NCBI RefSeq assembly: GCF_003417465.1
Contig: NZ_QVMV01000015.1
Location: 1 to 34,881 of the forward strand
From: Wenzhouxiangella sp. 15190
GTDB taxonomy: Bacteria > Pseudomonadota > Gammaproteobacteria > Xanthomonadales > Wenzhouxiangellaceae
Direction of reading: 5' to 3'
DNA length: 34,881 nucleotides
In this document: positions 8,779 to 17,021 of the stretch, one piece after another
How the letters are laid out: each line of letters begins with the position of its first letter
Position numbering within the stretch: the first letter of the stretch is position 1
Translations under genes and position numbers: made by a program
The notes under the pieces: generated by a model
What the model was told of the DNA's origin: nothing
Databases searched by the model: none
What the model saw: only the letters and a program-made list of their open reading frames with translations

Positions 8779-9457
8779 GAACGACTCCACTGACCTGAAA
8801 CTTGAACGCGTGGTGCTCGAGACCGGCGAAAACCCGGAACACGCCGTGGTATGGCTGCACGGGCTGGGAGCCGACGGGCACGATTTCGAGCCGATTGTAC
8901 CGCAGCTCTCCAGCGCCTCTCGGCGGCCGGTGCGCTTTATCTTCCCGCATGCGCCGGTGCGGCCGGTCACCATCAACGCGGGCATGTCCATGCGCGCCTG
9001 GTACGACATTCTCGGCGCCGAAATCGACCGCGATCAGGATACGGCGGGCATTCACGCCTCGCTCGGCATGATCGACGCACTGCTCGACGATGAAATTGCC
9101 GCCGGCATCGAGCCGGGCAATATCGTTCTCGCCGGTTTCTCCCAGGGCGGTGCCGTCGCGTTGCGCTGCGGCCTGGCGCGTTCCGAACCCCTGAGTGGCC
9201 TGATCGGGCTTTCCACCTACCTGCTCGAAGCCGACCGGCTGGAAGCCTGGGCCGGCAAGGACGCGCGCCGGATGCCCTTGTTCATGGGCCACGGCGACCA
9301 CGATCCGATCGTGCCGGTGGACCTGGGCGAGGCCAGCGCGAAGCGGCTGCGCTCGGCCGGTTTTGAGGTGACTTGGCAGACCTGGCGCATGCCGCATGCC
9401 GTCTGTCCCGAAGAAATCGCTGCCCTCGATCGCTGGCTGGAGCAGAGATTGTCGTGA
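8777..9457 (+). CDS. Alpha/beta-hydrolase carboxylesterase
   Basis: Serine esterase of the phospholipase/carboxylesterase (acyl-protein thioesterase-like, YpfH/EstB) family, 226 residues, probably cytoplasmic with no signal peptide. The catalytic triad is visible: Ser122 in GFSQGG, Asp176 in GDHDPIVP and His207 in MPHAVC. The oxyanion segment LHGLGADGHDFEP is at residues 28-40. Natural substrate cannot be read from the sequence. The chosen ATG gives the family N terminus, although no good ribosome site precedes it. A TAAACT box seven bases upstream could be the -10 of a leaderless mRNA. Translation overlaps the next gene by GTGA. Confidence 0.88.
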   Translation: MNDSTDLKLERVVLETGENPEHAVVWLHGLGADGHDFEPIVPQLSSASRRPVRFIFPHAPVRPVTINAGMSMRAWYDILGAEIDRDQDTAGIHASLGMIDALLDDEIAAGIEPGNIVLAGFSQGGAVALRCGLARSEPLSGLIGLSTYLLEADRLEAWAGKDARRMPLFMGHGDHDPIVPVDLGEASAKRLRSAGFEVTWQTWRMPHAVCPEEIAALDRWLEQRLS

Positions 9458-10176
9458 GCGACATGCGCGTGCTCATCGTCGACGACGAGCAACCGGCCGC
9501 AGATCGCCTGGCCCGTCTGATCGACGAGTTGCCCACGGTCGAGGTCAGCGCCATCGTCATGCAGGCCGAGCAGGTGGTCGATCGTTGCCGCGAGCTGGTG
9601 CCGGATGTCGTTTTGCTGGATGTTGAAATGCCCGGGCTGGACGGGATCGAGCTGGCGAGCGAGTTGCGTCGCCTGAATCCTCGGCCCGCCGTGATTTTCG
9701 TCACTGCCTTCGAGCAGTATGCCGTCGATGCATTCGAACTGGCGGCCGTGGATTACCTGGTCAAGCCGGTACGCGCCGCGCGGCTGGGCCGTGCGCTGGA
9801 GCGCGCGCGCAATCGGCCGATCGGCCCCGGCACCACGCTGCGGACGCGGCTGGGCGATCGTGTGTTGTCCATCCCCGTCGTCGATATTCGCGCCCTCGTT
9901 GCGGAGGACAAGTACACTGTCGTGCATTTCGACAAGGGCGAGGCGCTGGTCGACGACTCGCTTGTGAGCCTTGAGCAACGTTTCAATCGTCAGTTCATCC
10001 GCATTCATCGGAAGGCCCTGGTGGCCCGTCGCTATCTGCGCGGTCTGTTCCGCGATGAACAGGGACAGGAGCGGGTCGAACTGGACGGCAGTGATTGTCA
10101 GCCACCCGTTAGCCGTCGCAACCTGTCGCTGGTGCGCCAGGTGCTCAATGGCCGTGAACTTGGAGAGAATCCATGA
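9454..10176 (+). CDS. LytTR-family response regulator (AlgR-like)
   Basis: Two-component regulator with an N-terminal receiver (about residues 4-120; acidic DDE at 10-12, phospho-acceptor Asp56 in LLDVEMPG, Lys104 in LVKPV) and a C-terminal LytTR DNA-binding domain (about 140-235). The GTG at 9454 overlaps the esterase stop and has GGAG 11 bases upstream; ATG at 9463 is an alternative start that would remove three residues. In pseudomonads algR precedes hemC and follows the kinase gene fimS/algZ. Here hemC follows (4-bp overlap) but an esterase stands where the kinase would be, so the partner kinase must be encoded elsewhere. Confidence 0.9.
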   Translation: MSDMRVLIVDDEQPAADRLARLIDELPTVEVSAIVMQAEQVVDRCRELVPDVVLLDVEMPGLDGIELASELRRLNPRPAVIFVTAFEQYAVDAFELAAVDYLVKPVRAARLGRALERARNRPIGPGTTLRTRLGDRVLSIPVVDIRALVAEDKYTVVHFDKGEALVDDSLVSLEQRFNRQFIRIHRKALVARRYLRGLFRDEQGQERVELDGSDCQPPVSRRNLSLVRQVLNGRELGENP

Positions 10177-11087
10177 AGATGCTCAGAATCGCGACCCGCA
10201 AGTCGAAGCTGGCGCTTTGGCAAACCGAGCATGTTGCCGAGCTGCTGCGTGAGAGACATCCCGAACTGGAGGTGAGCCTGGTGCCCTTGAGTACGCGCGG
10301 CGACGAGGTACTCGATCGTTCTCTCGCGGAGATCGGCGGCAAGGGCTTGTTTCTCAAGGAGCTTGAGCGCGCCATACTCGATGGCCAGGCCGATATCGCC
10401 GTGCATTCCCTCAAGGACGTGCCGGCCGGACCTTCGAGTGAATTCGACCTGGCGGCTTTCCTGCCGCGGGGTGACTGGCGCGACTGGTGGATCACCCGGG
10501 ATGGTGCCCGCCCGGAAGATTTGCCCGCCGGCTCGAAAGTCGGAACCGCCAGCCTGCGTCGTCAAAGCCAGTTGCTGGCGCGTTGTCCTCATCTGAAGGT
10601 CGTGACCGTACGCGGCAATGTCCAGACTCGGCTGGCGAAGCTCGATTCGGGAGAAGTCGACGCGTTGATACTTGCCGCGGCAGGCCTGCAGCGACTCGAG
10701 ATCGAACGTGAATACACGCTGCCACTGGAGCCGCCGTCGTTTCTGCCGTCGGCCGGGCAGGGCGTGGTCGTCGTTCAATGCCGGGCCGGCGAAGAAGAAA
10801 CCCGCGAGCTGCTGCATCCGCTCAATTGTCCCGATACCGTGGCGACCATGCGCGCCGAACGCGCTGTCGTAGCCGAGCTCGGCGGCGATTGCCGCATGCC
10901 CCTGGCGGCCTTTGCGCAACTGGAACAGGGGCGCATCCGGCTCGATGCCCGGCTGGCGAGTCCGGATGGCAGCGAAGTGCTCGATGCTGCTGTGTCGGGA
11001 GATGTCAATGACGCCGGAGAACTGGGCCGAAAGGCGGCCCACTCCCTGCTCGACCAGGGCGGAATGAGAATTCTGTCACAGCTTTGA
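10173..11087 (+). CDS. hemC: Porphobilinogen deaminase (hydroxymethylbilane synthase)
   Basis: Polymerises four porphobilinogen molecules into hydroxymethylbilane in tetrapyrrole synthesis. The 304-residue protein has the N-terminal RIATRKSKLALWQ, catalytic Asp82 in HSLKDVP, the GTASLRRQ and RGNVQTRL loops and Cys240 in GGDCRMPL. Cys240 is the attachment site for the dipyrromethane cofactor (E. coli has GGCQVPI). The ATG overlaps the stop of the upstream regulator by 4 bp, suggesting coupling. Confidence 0.96.
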   Translation: MKMLRIATRKSKLALWQTEHVAELLRERHPELEVSLVPLSTRGDEVLDRSLAEIGGKGLFLKELERAILDGQADIAVHSLKDVPAGPSSEFDLAAFLPRGDWRDWWITRDGARPEDLPAGSKVGTASLRRQSQLLARCPHLKVVTVRGNVQTRLAKLDSGEVDALILAAAGLQRLEIEREYTLPLEPPSFLPSAGQGVVVVQCRAGEEETRELLHPLNCPDTVATMRAERAVVAELGGDCRMPLAAFAQLEQGRIRLDARLASPDGSEVLDAAVSGDVNDAGELGRKAAHSLLDQGGMRILSQL

Positions 11088-11358
11088 AGATCGTCTTCCA
11101 CTCGATTCCGCTGGAGTATGGACAAGCGAATGCAACTGTGTCACAGTAAACAGCAACTAGAGATAAAGGGGCGTGACGATTTGCTTTCCGGGCGTCACCC
11201 ACGGTTCAATTTGCTGAGGTGCGTCCCCCTACTGCCAACGCCAACACGCAAGCCCCCAGCACTTTGGCAGGTTGTGCCAGACGCCCGGAATCTTCTCCCG
11301 AAAGCCTGTCCAAGCGGCAGGCTTTCGTTTTTTCAGCACCTGACAACAGGCTTGTGTC
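11088..11358 (+). promoter_or_regulatory. Structured leader/attenuator candidate before hemD
   Basis: This 271-bp gap is long for an otherwise tightly packed operon. An 11-base perfect closing stem (11186-11196 with 11280-11290) encloses a 7-base inner stem (11232-11238 with 11264-11270). An intrinsic terminator follows. GCTTTC at 11183-11188 can pair instead with GAAAGC at 11300-11305, the 5' arm of the terminator, and this pairing overlaps the closing stem. Mutually exclusive folds of this kind are typical of attenuators. A dyad ACTGTG-T-CACAGT (11135-11147) lies upstream. No known RNA family was recognised; an independent small RNA ending at the terminator is the alternative. Confidence 0.5.
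11300..11334 (+). terminator. Intrinsic terminator upstream of hemD
   Basis: GAAAGCCTG (11300-11308) and CAGGCTTTC (11318-11326) form a perfect 9-bp stem with a 9-base loop, followed by a six-T run. It reads on the plus strand. It ends only 24 bases before the hemD ATG, so hemD transcription must read through it or start at or within it. Confidence 0.85.
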
Positions 11359-12132
11359 ATGTCTGAAAGGACGCTTGTACTGATCACTCGAACGCGCCCG
11401 GCCGCGCAGGAACTGGCCGATCGCGTCTCCGAACTGGGTCTTGAGCCTCTCGAGTGTGCGCCGTTCCGGCTCGAATCGCCGGAAAAACCGGCAAAGGTCG
11501 CCGATGACCTGGCTACGGCCCTGCCGGCTGATCGCGTCATCCTTACTAGCCATGAAGCCGTACGCCAGGCGGTGAGCCTGGTGGGTGCCGAAGCCCTCAA
11601 CCGTTCGCTGATCATCGTGCCGGGGCAGGGAACGGCTTCCGTTGCCCGTGAACTCGGTCTGGACAATGTCATTTTCCCGGAACGTCATGGAACCAGCGAG
11701 GCGGTGCTCGCCATGCCGGAGTTGCGCGATGTGGACGGACTCGAAATCCTGATACTGGCAGCCGCCGGAGGCCGCAGCCTGATGGGGGAGGTGCTGGAGC
11801 GACGCGGTGCCGCCGTCGAGCGGATTCATGTCTATCGCCGGGTAGCCTGCGACCTGCCGCCGGAGGCTCCTAAAAAAATCGGCGCCGCCGGGTCGCTGGT
11901 CACGCTGGGCGCCAGCCTGGAAGCCGTCTCCGGACTGGTCGAGCGGCTGCCCGAAGCGGCCAGGAAGCGGGTTTTTTCGTCATTGCTGGTCGTGCCTTCC
12001 CAGCGCGTGGCCGAGCACGCCGACAAGCTCGGTTTCCGTCACTGTGTTGCGGCGAGTGGTGCTTCCGATGAGGCGATGCTGACGCGGATGGAGCGTTCGC
12101 ACCGGAATGATCAATCAACATCATCCCGATGA
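11359..12132 (+). CDS. hemD: Uroporphyrinogen-III synthase
   Basis: Cyclises hydroxymethylbilane to uroporphyrinogen III with inversion of ring D. The 257-residue product shows the bilobed HemD pattern of low conservation: N-terminal LVLITRTRPAAQELADRV, middle SHEAVRQAV and IIVPGQGTASVARELG, and a C-terminal VVPSQRVAEHADKLGF motif. It sits between hemC and hemX as usual. The Shine-Dalgarno is weak (CAGG, eight bases upstream). The start lies directly downstream of an intrinsic terminator, which suggests regulated read-through. Confidence 0.92.
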   Translation: MSERTLVLITRTRPAAQELADRVSELGLEPLECAPFRLESPEKPAKVADDLATALPADRVILTSHEAVRQAVSLVGAEALNRSLIIVPGQGTASVARELGLDNVIFPERHGTSEAVLAMPELRDVDGLEILILAAAGGRSLMGEVLERRGAAVERIHVYRRVACDLPPEAPKKIGAAGSLVTLGASLEAVSGLVERLPEAARKRVFSSLLVVPSQRVAEHADKLGFRHCVAASGASDEAMLTRMERSHRNDQSTSSR

Positions 12133-12186
12133 TTTGCGTTAATCTCGACTGATATTTGCAAGCGGGCTGCGTTTCCCGAAAACCCG

Positions 12187-13419
12187 ATGAACGAGCAGAA
12201 GGAAGGCCACGCACAATCACCCGATTCCGGGCCGGATTCGAAGCCGTCGGAAGCATCCGAAGCGGATCACCCGACTGTCGAAGCACAGGGTGGAGCGGAA
12301 TCGTCAAACGAAAACGAAGCTGCTCCAGGCCGAGGCAGTCCAGCCATCGCCTGGCTGGCACTGCTGCTGGCATTGGCTGCCGGCGGCCTGGCGGGCTGGC
12401 AGTGGTGGCTGGCGCATACGGGTGATGGCGCCCGCGATCTCATTTCAAGGATCGACGATCACGCCGGCGCAATCGAATCGCAGGCCGGGCGAATCGATCA
12501 ATTGGGTGAACGTTTCGATTCCTTCGATGCCCGTCTGGAGGAAGTAGCCAATCGAGCCGACTCGCGTGATTTCGACCCCGATGCACTGCGCCGCCGGATT
12601 CGATCACTGGCCGATACCAATGCCGAGCTCCGGGAGGATTTGAGTTCGCTGTCGCAGCGATTCGATGACGCCGTCTCGGACCTGCAAACGCAGGTCGAGC
12701 AGGCAGGTGCCGACCGTTCCGGCCGGGTCGAGGATGCTGTCGTCGATGCCCGGTTCCGTCTCGGGCTGATCGAGGTTGCCGGCCTGCTGCGCCTGGGCCA
12801 GTCGCGCGCCGAACTCGCGGCCGATCCAGTCGGTGCCGTTGCCGCCTATCAACAGGCACAGTCACGTCTCGAAACCATCGAGGATGGCCGCGTGGAGCGT
12901 CTTCGCCAGTTGGTGGCACGAGAGCTTGAAACGCTGCGGTCGGTCGACACGACGGACTGGTCGGCGCTGGCCGGCCAACTGTCCGCGATCGAGACCGAGT
13001 CAGGCCAGTGGCCGCTGGCCGGATCGGGCAAGCCCGAAGGCGGGGAAAAACCAACCGCTCAAGCCGGCGATACCGACGAAGGTTGGTGGGCGAGCCTGCG
13101 CCGCTCCTTCGGCAGCCTGGTCCGCGTGACGCCGCGGGAGGCGGCCCCATTGTCACCGGCAGCCGCGGAAAGCGTGAGAGAGCGTCTCCGTCTTCACCTG
13201 GCGGCTGCGCAGGCTGCCGCAGCACGCCGAAACACCGACGAGCTGGCGCGCCAACTCGATATCGCGAACGGGCTCATCCGGGCGCATTTCGACACGGCGG
13301 CCGATCCGGTGTCGCAAGCGCTCGAAACCATCTCCGAGGCCGCAGCGACCGAAACGCCCTCGGCACCTGATCTGGGCGCCGCCCTGGCCGAAGCCGAACG
13401 TCGAATGGCCGCGTCGTGA
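12187..13419 (+). CDS. hemX: HemX-like inner-membrane protein
   Basis: The 410-residue protein has a charged, low-complexity N terminus (1-50), one transmembrane helix (about 53-75) and a large periplasmic helical part with coiled coils (about 85-180). It belongs to the gammaproteobacterial HemX (YfhA/HemX-type, formerly mis-called uroporphyrinogen methyltransferase) family. No SAM-binding methyltransferase motif is visible. Biochemical role is unknown; the constant place between hemD and hemY implies a structural or regulatory part in haem metabolism. Its stop overlaps the hemY GTG start (GTGA). Confidence 0.9.
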   Translation: MNEQKEGHAQSPDSGPDSKPSEASEADHPTVEAQGGAESSNENEAAPGRGSPAIAWLALLLALAAGGLAGWQWWLAHTGDGARDLISRIDDHAGAIESQAGRIDQLGERFDSFDARLEEVANRADSRDFDPDALRRRIRSLADTNAELREDLSSLSQRFDDAVSDLQTQVEQAGADRSGRVEDAVVDARFRLGLIEVAGLLRLGQSRAELAADPVGAVAAYQQAQSRLETIEDGRVERLRQLVARELETLRSVDTTDWSALAGQLSAIETESGQWPLAGSGKPEGGEKPTAQAGDTDEGWWASLRRSFGSLVRVTPREAAPLSPAAAESVRERLRLHLAAAQAAAARRNTDELARQLDIANGLIRAHFDTAADPVSQALETISEAAATETPSAPDLGAALAEAERRMAAS

Positions 13420-14612
13420 AGCGGTTGTTGATCATCGTTCTGGCGGCGGTCGCCCTGGTGGCGACGGCTTTTATTGCACCGTATCTGGCGGAAGATCCCG
13501 GTCACGTTCAACTCGAGATCGGGAGTTGGCGCATCGAGATGTCGGTGCTCGTGCTGGTCGGTGCCGTCCTGCTGGTCTGGATTGCGCTGTCCGTGCTCGT
13601 GGGCCTGTTTCGCCTGCCGTCTCGCGTCATCAGAAAAGCGCGTGAGCATCGCTCGCGACGGCAGCTCGAGAAAGGGTTCCTGGCATTGACCGAAGGGGAT
13701 TGGCCGGCCGCCGAACGTGCCCTGCAGAAATCCCTGCGCTATCGCGATTCGACGGCTGGCTATCTTGCTGCCGCGCGTGCGGCTCAGGGGCGTGGTGACA
13801 ACAGTGGACGGGACCGCTGGCTTGAGCATGCCGACAGCCGTTTCGGACACCGTCATTTCGTGACCGGGCTGGCGCGCGCCCGGCTACTGGCAGCGGAGGG
13901 TCGGAGCGAGGAAGCCATCGCCCTGCTCGAGAAACTGCACCTGAAAAAGCCGCGACATGAAGGTGTGCTTCGCTTGCTGCTGGAGAACTATCAGGATCTG
14001 GGTCGGTGGCGGGACCTGCGCTTGCTGACCCCCGCCCTGCGCCGCGCCGGCGTTGTCGATCGTGAGCGCGCCACGGAGCTGACCGTGCTCGCGGCCCGGC
14101 GCGAACTGGATGCCAGCAGCGACATCGATCAGCTCGAGTCCAGCTGGAAGGAATTGCCGCGCAAACTGCGCGGGCGCCGCGAGCTGGTGTCCGCCTATGC
14201 CCGGCGGGCCGCCGACCTGGGCCGCACCGCCCGGGCATCGGGCCTGCTCGAGCACCACCTTGCAGGAGATCCCGACGACGAATTGTTGTCGCTGTACGCG
14301 TCTTCCGACGAAGGTGAACTCACGCATCGCATCAAGCAGTGCGAAAAGTGGCTGGAATCGCATCCCGATCATATCGGGTTGCAACAGACCCTGGGACTGC
14401 TTTATCTCGACGATCGCCAGTATGATCGAGCGCGGGATTGCCTGGAGAGAGTGGTCCGGGAACGGCCCAACAGCCGCGCCTACGCCGCACTCGGCCGCGT
14501 TCTCGATCGCGCGGGCAAGCTCGAAGCGGCGGCCCAGTGTTACCGGAATGCCCTGCGGCTTCGGGATGGCCGCGGCGCGGAGCCGCTGCCGCCGCCATCG
14601 GAGCCTGTCTGA
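13416..14612 (+). CDS. hemY: HemY-like TPR membrane protein
   Basis: The 398-residue protein has two N-terminal transmembrane helices (about 3-24 and 43-66) and a long chain of tetratricopeptide-like helices facing the cytoplasm or periplasm. The last repeats (QTLGLLYLDDRQYDRARDCLERV and YAALGRVLDRAGKLEAAAQCY) are clear. This is the proteobacterial HemY family, unrelated to the Bacillus protoporphyrinogen oxidase of the same name. Start codon is GTG inside the hemX stop. Its stop lies four bases before the first unit of array C. Confidence 0.92.
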   Translation: MKRLLIIVLAAVALVATAFIAPYLAEDPGHVQLEIGSWRIEMSVLVLVGAVLLVWIALSVLVGLFRLPSRVIRKAREHRSRRQLEKGFLALTEGDWPAAERALQKSLRYRDSTAGYLAAARAAQGRGDNSGRDRWLEHADSRFGHRHFVTGLARARLLAAEGRSEEAIALLEKLHLKKPRHEGVLRLLLENYQDLGRWRDLRLLTPALRRAGVVDRERATELTVLAARRELDASSDIDQLESSWKELPRKLRGRRELVSAYARRAADLGRTARASGLLEHHLAGDPDDELLSLYASSDEGELTHRIKQCEKWLESHPDHIGLQQTLGLLYLDDRQYDRARDCLERVVRERPNSRAYAALGRVLDRAGKLEAAAQCYRNALRLRDGRGAEPLPPPSEPV

Positions 14613-14615
14613 ATT

Positions 14616-14718
14616 GAGTGTGAAGTGTTAAGTGTAAAGTGTGAAGTAAAACAAAGCGTTAACTGATAGTCTTTGCTTGGCACCTTCACACTTCACACTT
14701 CACACTTCACACTTCAAA
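14616..14718. repeat. Inverted heptamer array (array C), hemY/egtD convergent gap
   Basis: The left arm (14619-14646) has four TGTGAAG-type units, two of them with one change. The right arm has four perfect CTTCACA units (14684-14711) plus CTTCAAA. Arms pair in 26 of 28 positions across a 37-base loop that contains CAAAG (14652-14656) and CTTTG (14671-14675). It fills the space between two convergent genes, and the last two codons and stop of egtD lie inside the right arm. A bidirectional terminator role is likely by position; the mechanism is inference. Confidence 0.9.
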
Positions 14719-15672
14719 CCCACCGCCCTCGGCGGTGAGCCAGTGCATCGAAAACAACCCATCCGGATCGAACCAGACCTTCTCCGATGTCAATCCGGCC
14801 TCGGCGGCCAGTTTCCGGAAGGAATCCACCGAGTACTTGTGGCTGTTCTCGGTATGAATCGATTCGCCTTGTTCGAACTCGAAAACATGATCGTCGATGA
14901 CAATCCGGGTCGGGTGTTGCGCAACCAGGTGCATCTCGATGCGCTCGCGGGATTCGTTGTAGCGCGCTTCATGGGCGAATGCGCCGAGGTCGACTTGCGC
15001 ATCGAGTTCACGTCTCACACGCTCGAGCAGATTGCGGTTGAATGCCGCCGTGATGCCGCCGGCATCGTCGTAGGCCGCGATCAGGCGTTCGGCCGGTTTG
15101 ACCAGGTCGACCCCGATCAGAAGCGCGCCCCCGGTGCCGGCAATACCGCTCAGTCGCGCGAGAAAGTCGATTGCCTGGTGTCGCTCGAAATTGCTGATGG
15201 TCGAGCCGGGGAAGTAGACGATTCTTCGCCTGGCCGCCGGATCGAGCAACAGCTCGCTATCGGCGATCGGCTGCGTGTAGTCGGCCTGAACCGGCCGGAT
15301 TTCGATATCGGGAAAGGCCGATTCGAGATCACGGGTCGATTGCGCCAGTGCCGCGTCCGAGATTTCGATGGGTGTGTAGGTGCGTGGCGATTCCAGGCTG
15401 GCGAGTAACCGGCGCGTTTTTATGCCGGCTCCGGATCCCAGTTCGATGACGTGTGCGTCGGGGCCGATCATCGATGCGATCTCATCGAGGTGCGCCTCGT
15501 GCAGGGCCAGATCCGCCCGGGTCACGTAGTATTCCGGCGTCTCGCAGATCTGCTCGAACAGTGCGGATCCGCTGGCGTCGTAGAGATACTTGCAGGGAAT
15601 CGATCGGGGCTCGGCCGAAAGGCCGGCGAGAACGTCTTCGCGGAACCGCTCGCTCTCCGAATCCAGGCTCAT
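14707..15672 (-). CDS. egtD: L-histidine N-alpha-methyltransferase EgtD
   Basis: SAM-dependent enzyme that trimethylates histidine to hercynine, the first step of ergothioneine synthesis. The 321-residue product has CKYLYDASGSALFEQI and TPEYYVTRAD (about 27-54), SAM-binding VIELGSGAG (75-83), YTPIEIS and YFPGSTISNF, all typical of EgtD (DUF2260 family). The start at 15672 overlaps the egtB stop by 4 bp; the frame to 15771 runs into egtB. The last residues EV and the stop codon are encoded by the CTTCACA repeat of array C, so the repeat has set the exact C terminus. Confidence 0.95.
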   Translation of the reverse strand: MSLDSESERFREDVLAGLSAEPRSIPCKYLYDASGSALFEQICETPEYYVTRADLALHEAHLDEIASMIGPDAHVIELGSGAGIKTRRLLASLESPRTYTPIEISDAALAQSTRDLESAFPDIEIRPVQADYTQPIADSELLLDPAARRRIVYFPGSTISNFERHQAIDFLARLSGIAGTGGALLIGVDLVKPAERLIAAYDDAGGITAAFNRNLLERVRRELDAQVDLGAFAHEARYNESRERIEMHLVAQHPTRIVIDDHVFEFEQGESIHTENSHKYSVDSFRKLAAEAGLTSEKVWFDPDGLFSMHWLTAEGGGFEV

Positions 15673-17021
15673 CGGATGCGCGCGAGGCGGATGCCGCTGA
15701 ACTGCCAGCGATCGGGCGGATAGAAAAAGTTGCGGTAAGTGGCGCGAACATGGCCTTCCGGCGTGGCGCAACTGCCACCACGCAGGACCATCTGGTTGGC
15801 CATGAACTTGCCGTTGTATTCACCCACGGCGCCGGGAGGCGCCTTGAAGCCGGGGTAGGGTGCGTAGCTCGAGGCCGTCCACTCCCAGACATTGCCGAAC
15901 AGGCCCGCGGCGGTATCGGGCGGTGTATCGGGATTGACGGCACGGGGATGGAATCGGCCATCCTCGGCAAAGGGTCCGCTTCGATCCGTGGTGGCCGTGG
16001 CGGCGATTTCCCACTCCGCCTCGGTAGGCAGACGGGCGCCGGCCCACTGCGCATAGGCGCAAGCCTCGTAGAAGCTTACATGCGCCAGGGTTTCGAGTGG
16101 ATCAACCCGGCGCAGGCCGCCCAGCGTATACAGCCACCACTGGCCACCTTCGTCCTGCTGCCAGTACATGGGTGCCCGTGTGCCGGTCTCCCGCAACCAG
16201 GCCCAGCCGTCGGATAGCCAGAGATCCGGGTTGTCGTAGCCGCCGTCCTGCATGAAGGCAAGAAATTCACCGCAGGTCACGGGCCGTGAAGCCAGTTCGA
16301 AGGCTTCCACCACTTCCCGGTGGCGCGGCATCTCGTTGTCGAAACAGAAACAGCCGTCTTCCATTGCGCCGATTTCGGCAATGCGCTCGTCGAAACCAAG
16401 CCAGTGCAGTGGCGGTTCCCGGCCTTCGCAGGGCGGCGGGCATTCCGTCCAGGCCGGATACATCGGGTTGTGTGAAAAGCCGTGCTTGAGGTCGGTGGCA
16501 ATGAGTTCCTGATGCTGCTGTTCATGGTTGAGCCCCAGTCGGATGATGTCCGTGAGCTCGGTCCATTGCGCGTTAGCGGCATTTTCGATCAGTGCGAGCA
16601 TGCCGTCATCGACTGCACGTCGGTAGCGGTCCACCTCGTCGACGTTCGGTCGTGATATCAGGCCTCGCTGCGGTCGTGGATACTGGTCACCCACGCCGTT
16701 GTAGTAGGAATTGAACAGATAACGCCAGGTTGGATCGGTCTCGCGCCAGTTCGGGTTGCGGGGCTTGATCACGAAAGTCTCGAAAAACCAGGTGGTGTGG
16801 GCGCGATGCCACTTGACCGGGCTGGCACAGGGCATGGACTGCAGGTTCTGGTCCTCGGGAGAAAGCATTTCCGCCAGCCTTTCGGTTGTCGCCCGCACGG
16901 CGAGAAAGTCCTCGATGAGTTGCTCGCGCGTAAGGGATTCGATGCCCTGCCTGTTGCTCAGCGGCACGGCATTGCTCCGGTGTGTTCCCCGAGTTCGCAT
17001 CTCGGTCGAGGTTGTAACCAT
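15669..17021 (-). CDS. egtB: Ergothioneine synthase EgtB
   Basis: Non-haem iron sulfoxide synthase that joins hercynine to a cysteine donor using O2. In the 450-residue protein a DinB-like domain gives likely iron ligands His75 (HRAH), His166 and His170 (HEQQHQE). A C-terminal formylglycine-enzyme-like domain (about 200-450) has GNVWEWTAS and RGGSCATPEGHVRATYRNFF. OvoA is less likely because a fused methyltransferase domain is absent and EgtD follows. No egtA, egtC or egtE is in the window, so the sulfur donor (cysteine or gamma-glutamylcysteine) is open. Its ATG shares one base with the pilR stop (TGATG); ATG at 17000 is an alternative. Confidence 0.93.
   Translation of the reverse strand: MVTTSTEMRTRGTHRSNAVPLSNRQGIESLTREQLIEDFLAVRATTERLAEMLSPEDQNLQSMPCASPVKWHRAHTTWFFETFVIKPRNPNWRETDPTWRYLFNSYYNGVGDQYPRPQRGLISRPNVDEVDRYRRAVDDGMLALIENAANAQWTELTDIIRLGLNHEQQHQELIATDLKHGFSHNPMYPAWTECPPPCEGREPPLHWLGFDERIAEIGAMEDGCFCFDNEMPRHREVVEAFELASRPVTCGEFLAFMQDGGYDNPDLWLSDGWAWLRETGTRAPMYWQQDEGGQWWLYTLGGLRRVDPLETLAHVSFYEACAYAQWAGARLPTEAEWEIAATATTDRSGPFAEDGRFHPRAVNPDTPPDTAAGLFGNVWEWTASSYAPYPGFKAPPGAVGEYNGKFMANQMVLRGGSCATPEGHVRATYRNFFYPPDRWQFSGIRLARIR

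Noticed and set aside
11088-11358. hemC-hemD gap as 6S, SRP, tmRNA or RNase P RNA
   Set aside because: None of the conserved core sequences of these RNAs could be found.
14616-14718. Heptamer arrays read as CRISPR
   Set aside because: Units are 7 bases without unique spacers, the two arms are inverted, and no cas gene is present.
15669-17021. EgtB as OvoA (ovothiol synthase)
   Set aside because: The fused C-terminal methyltransferase of OvoA is missing, and an EgtD gene overlaps the 3' end.
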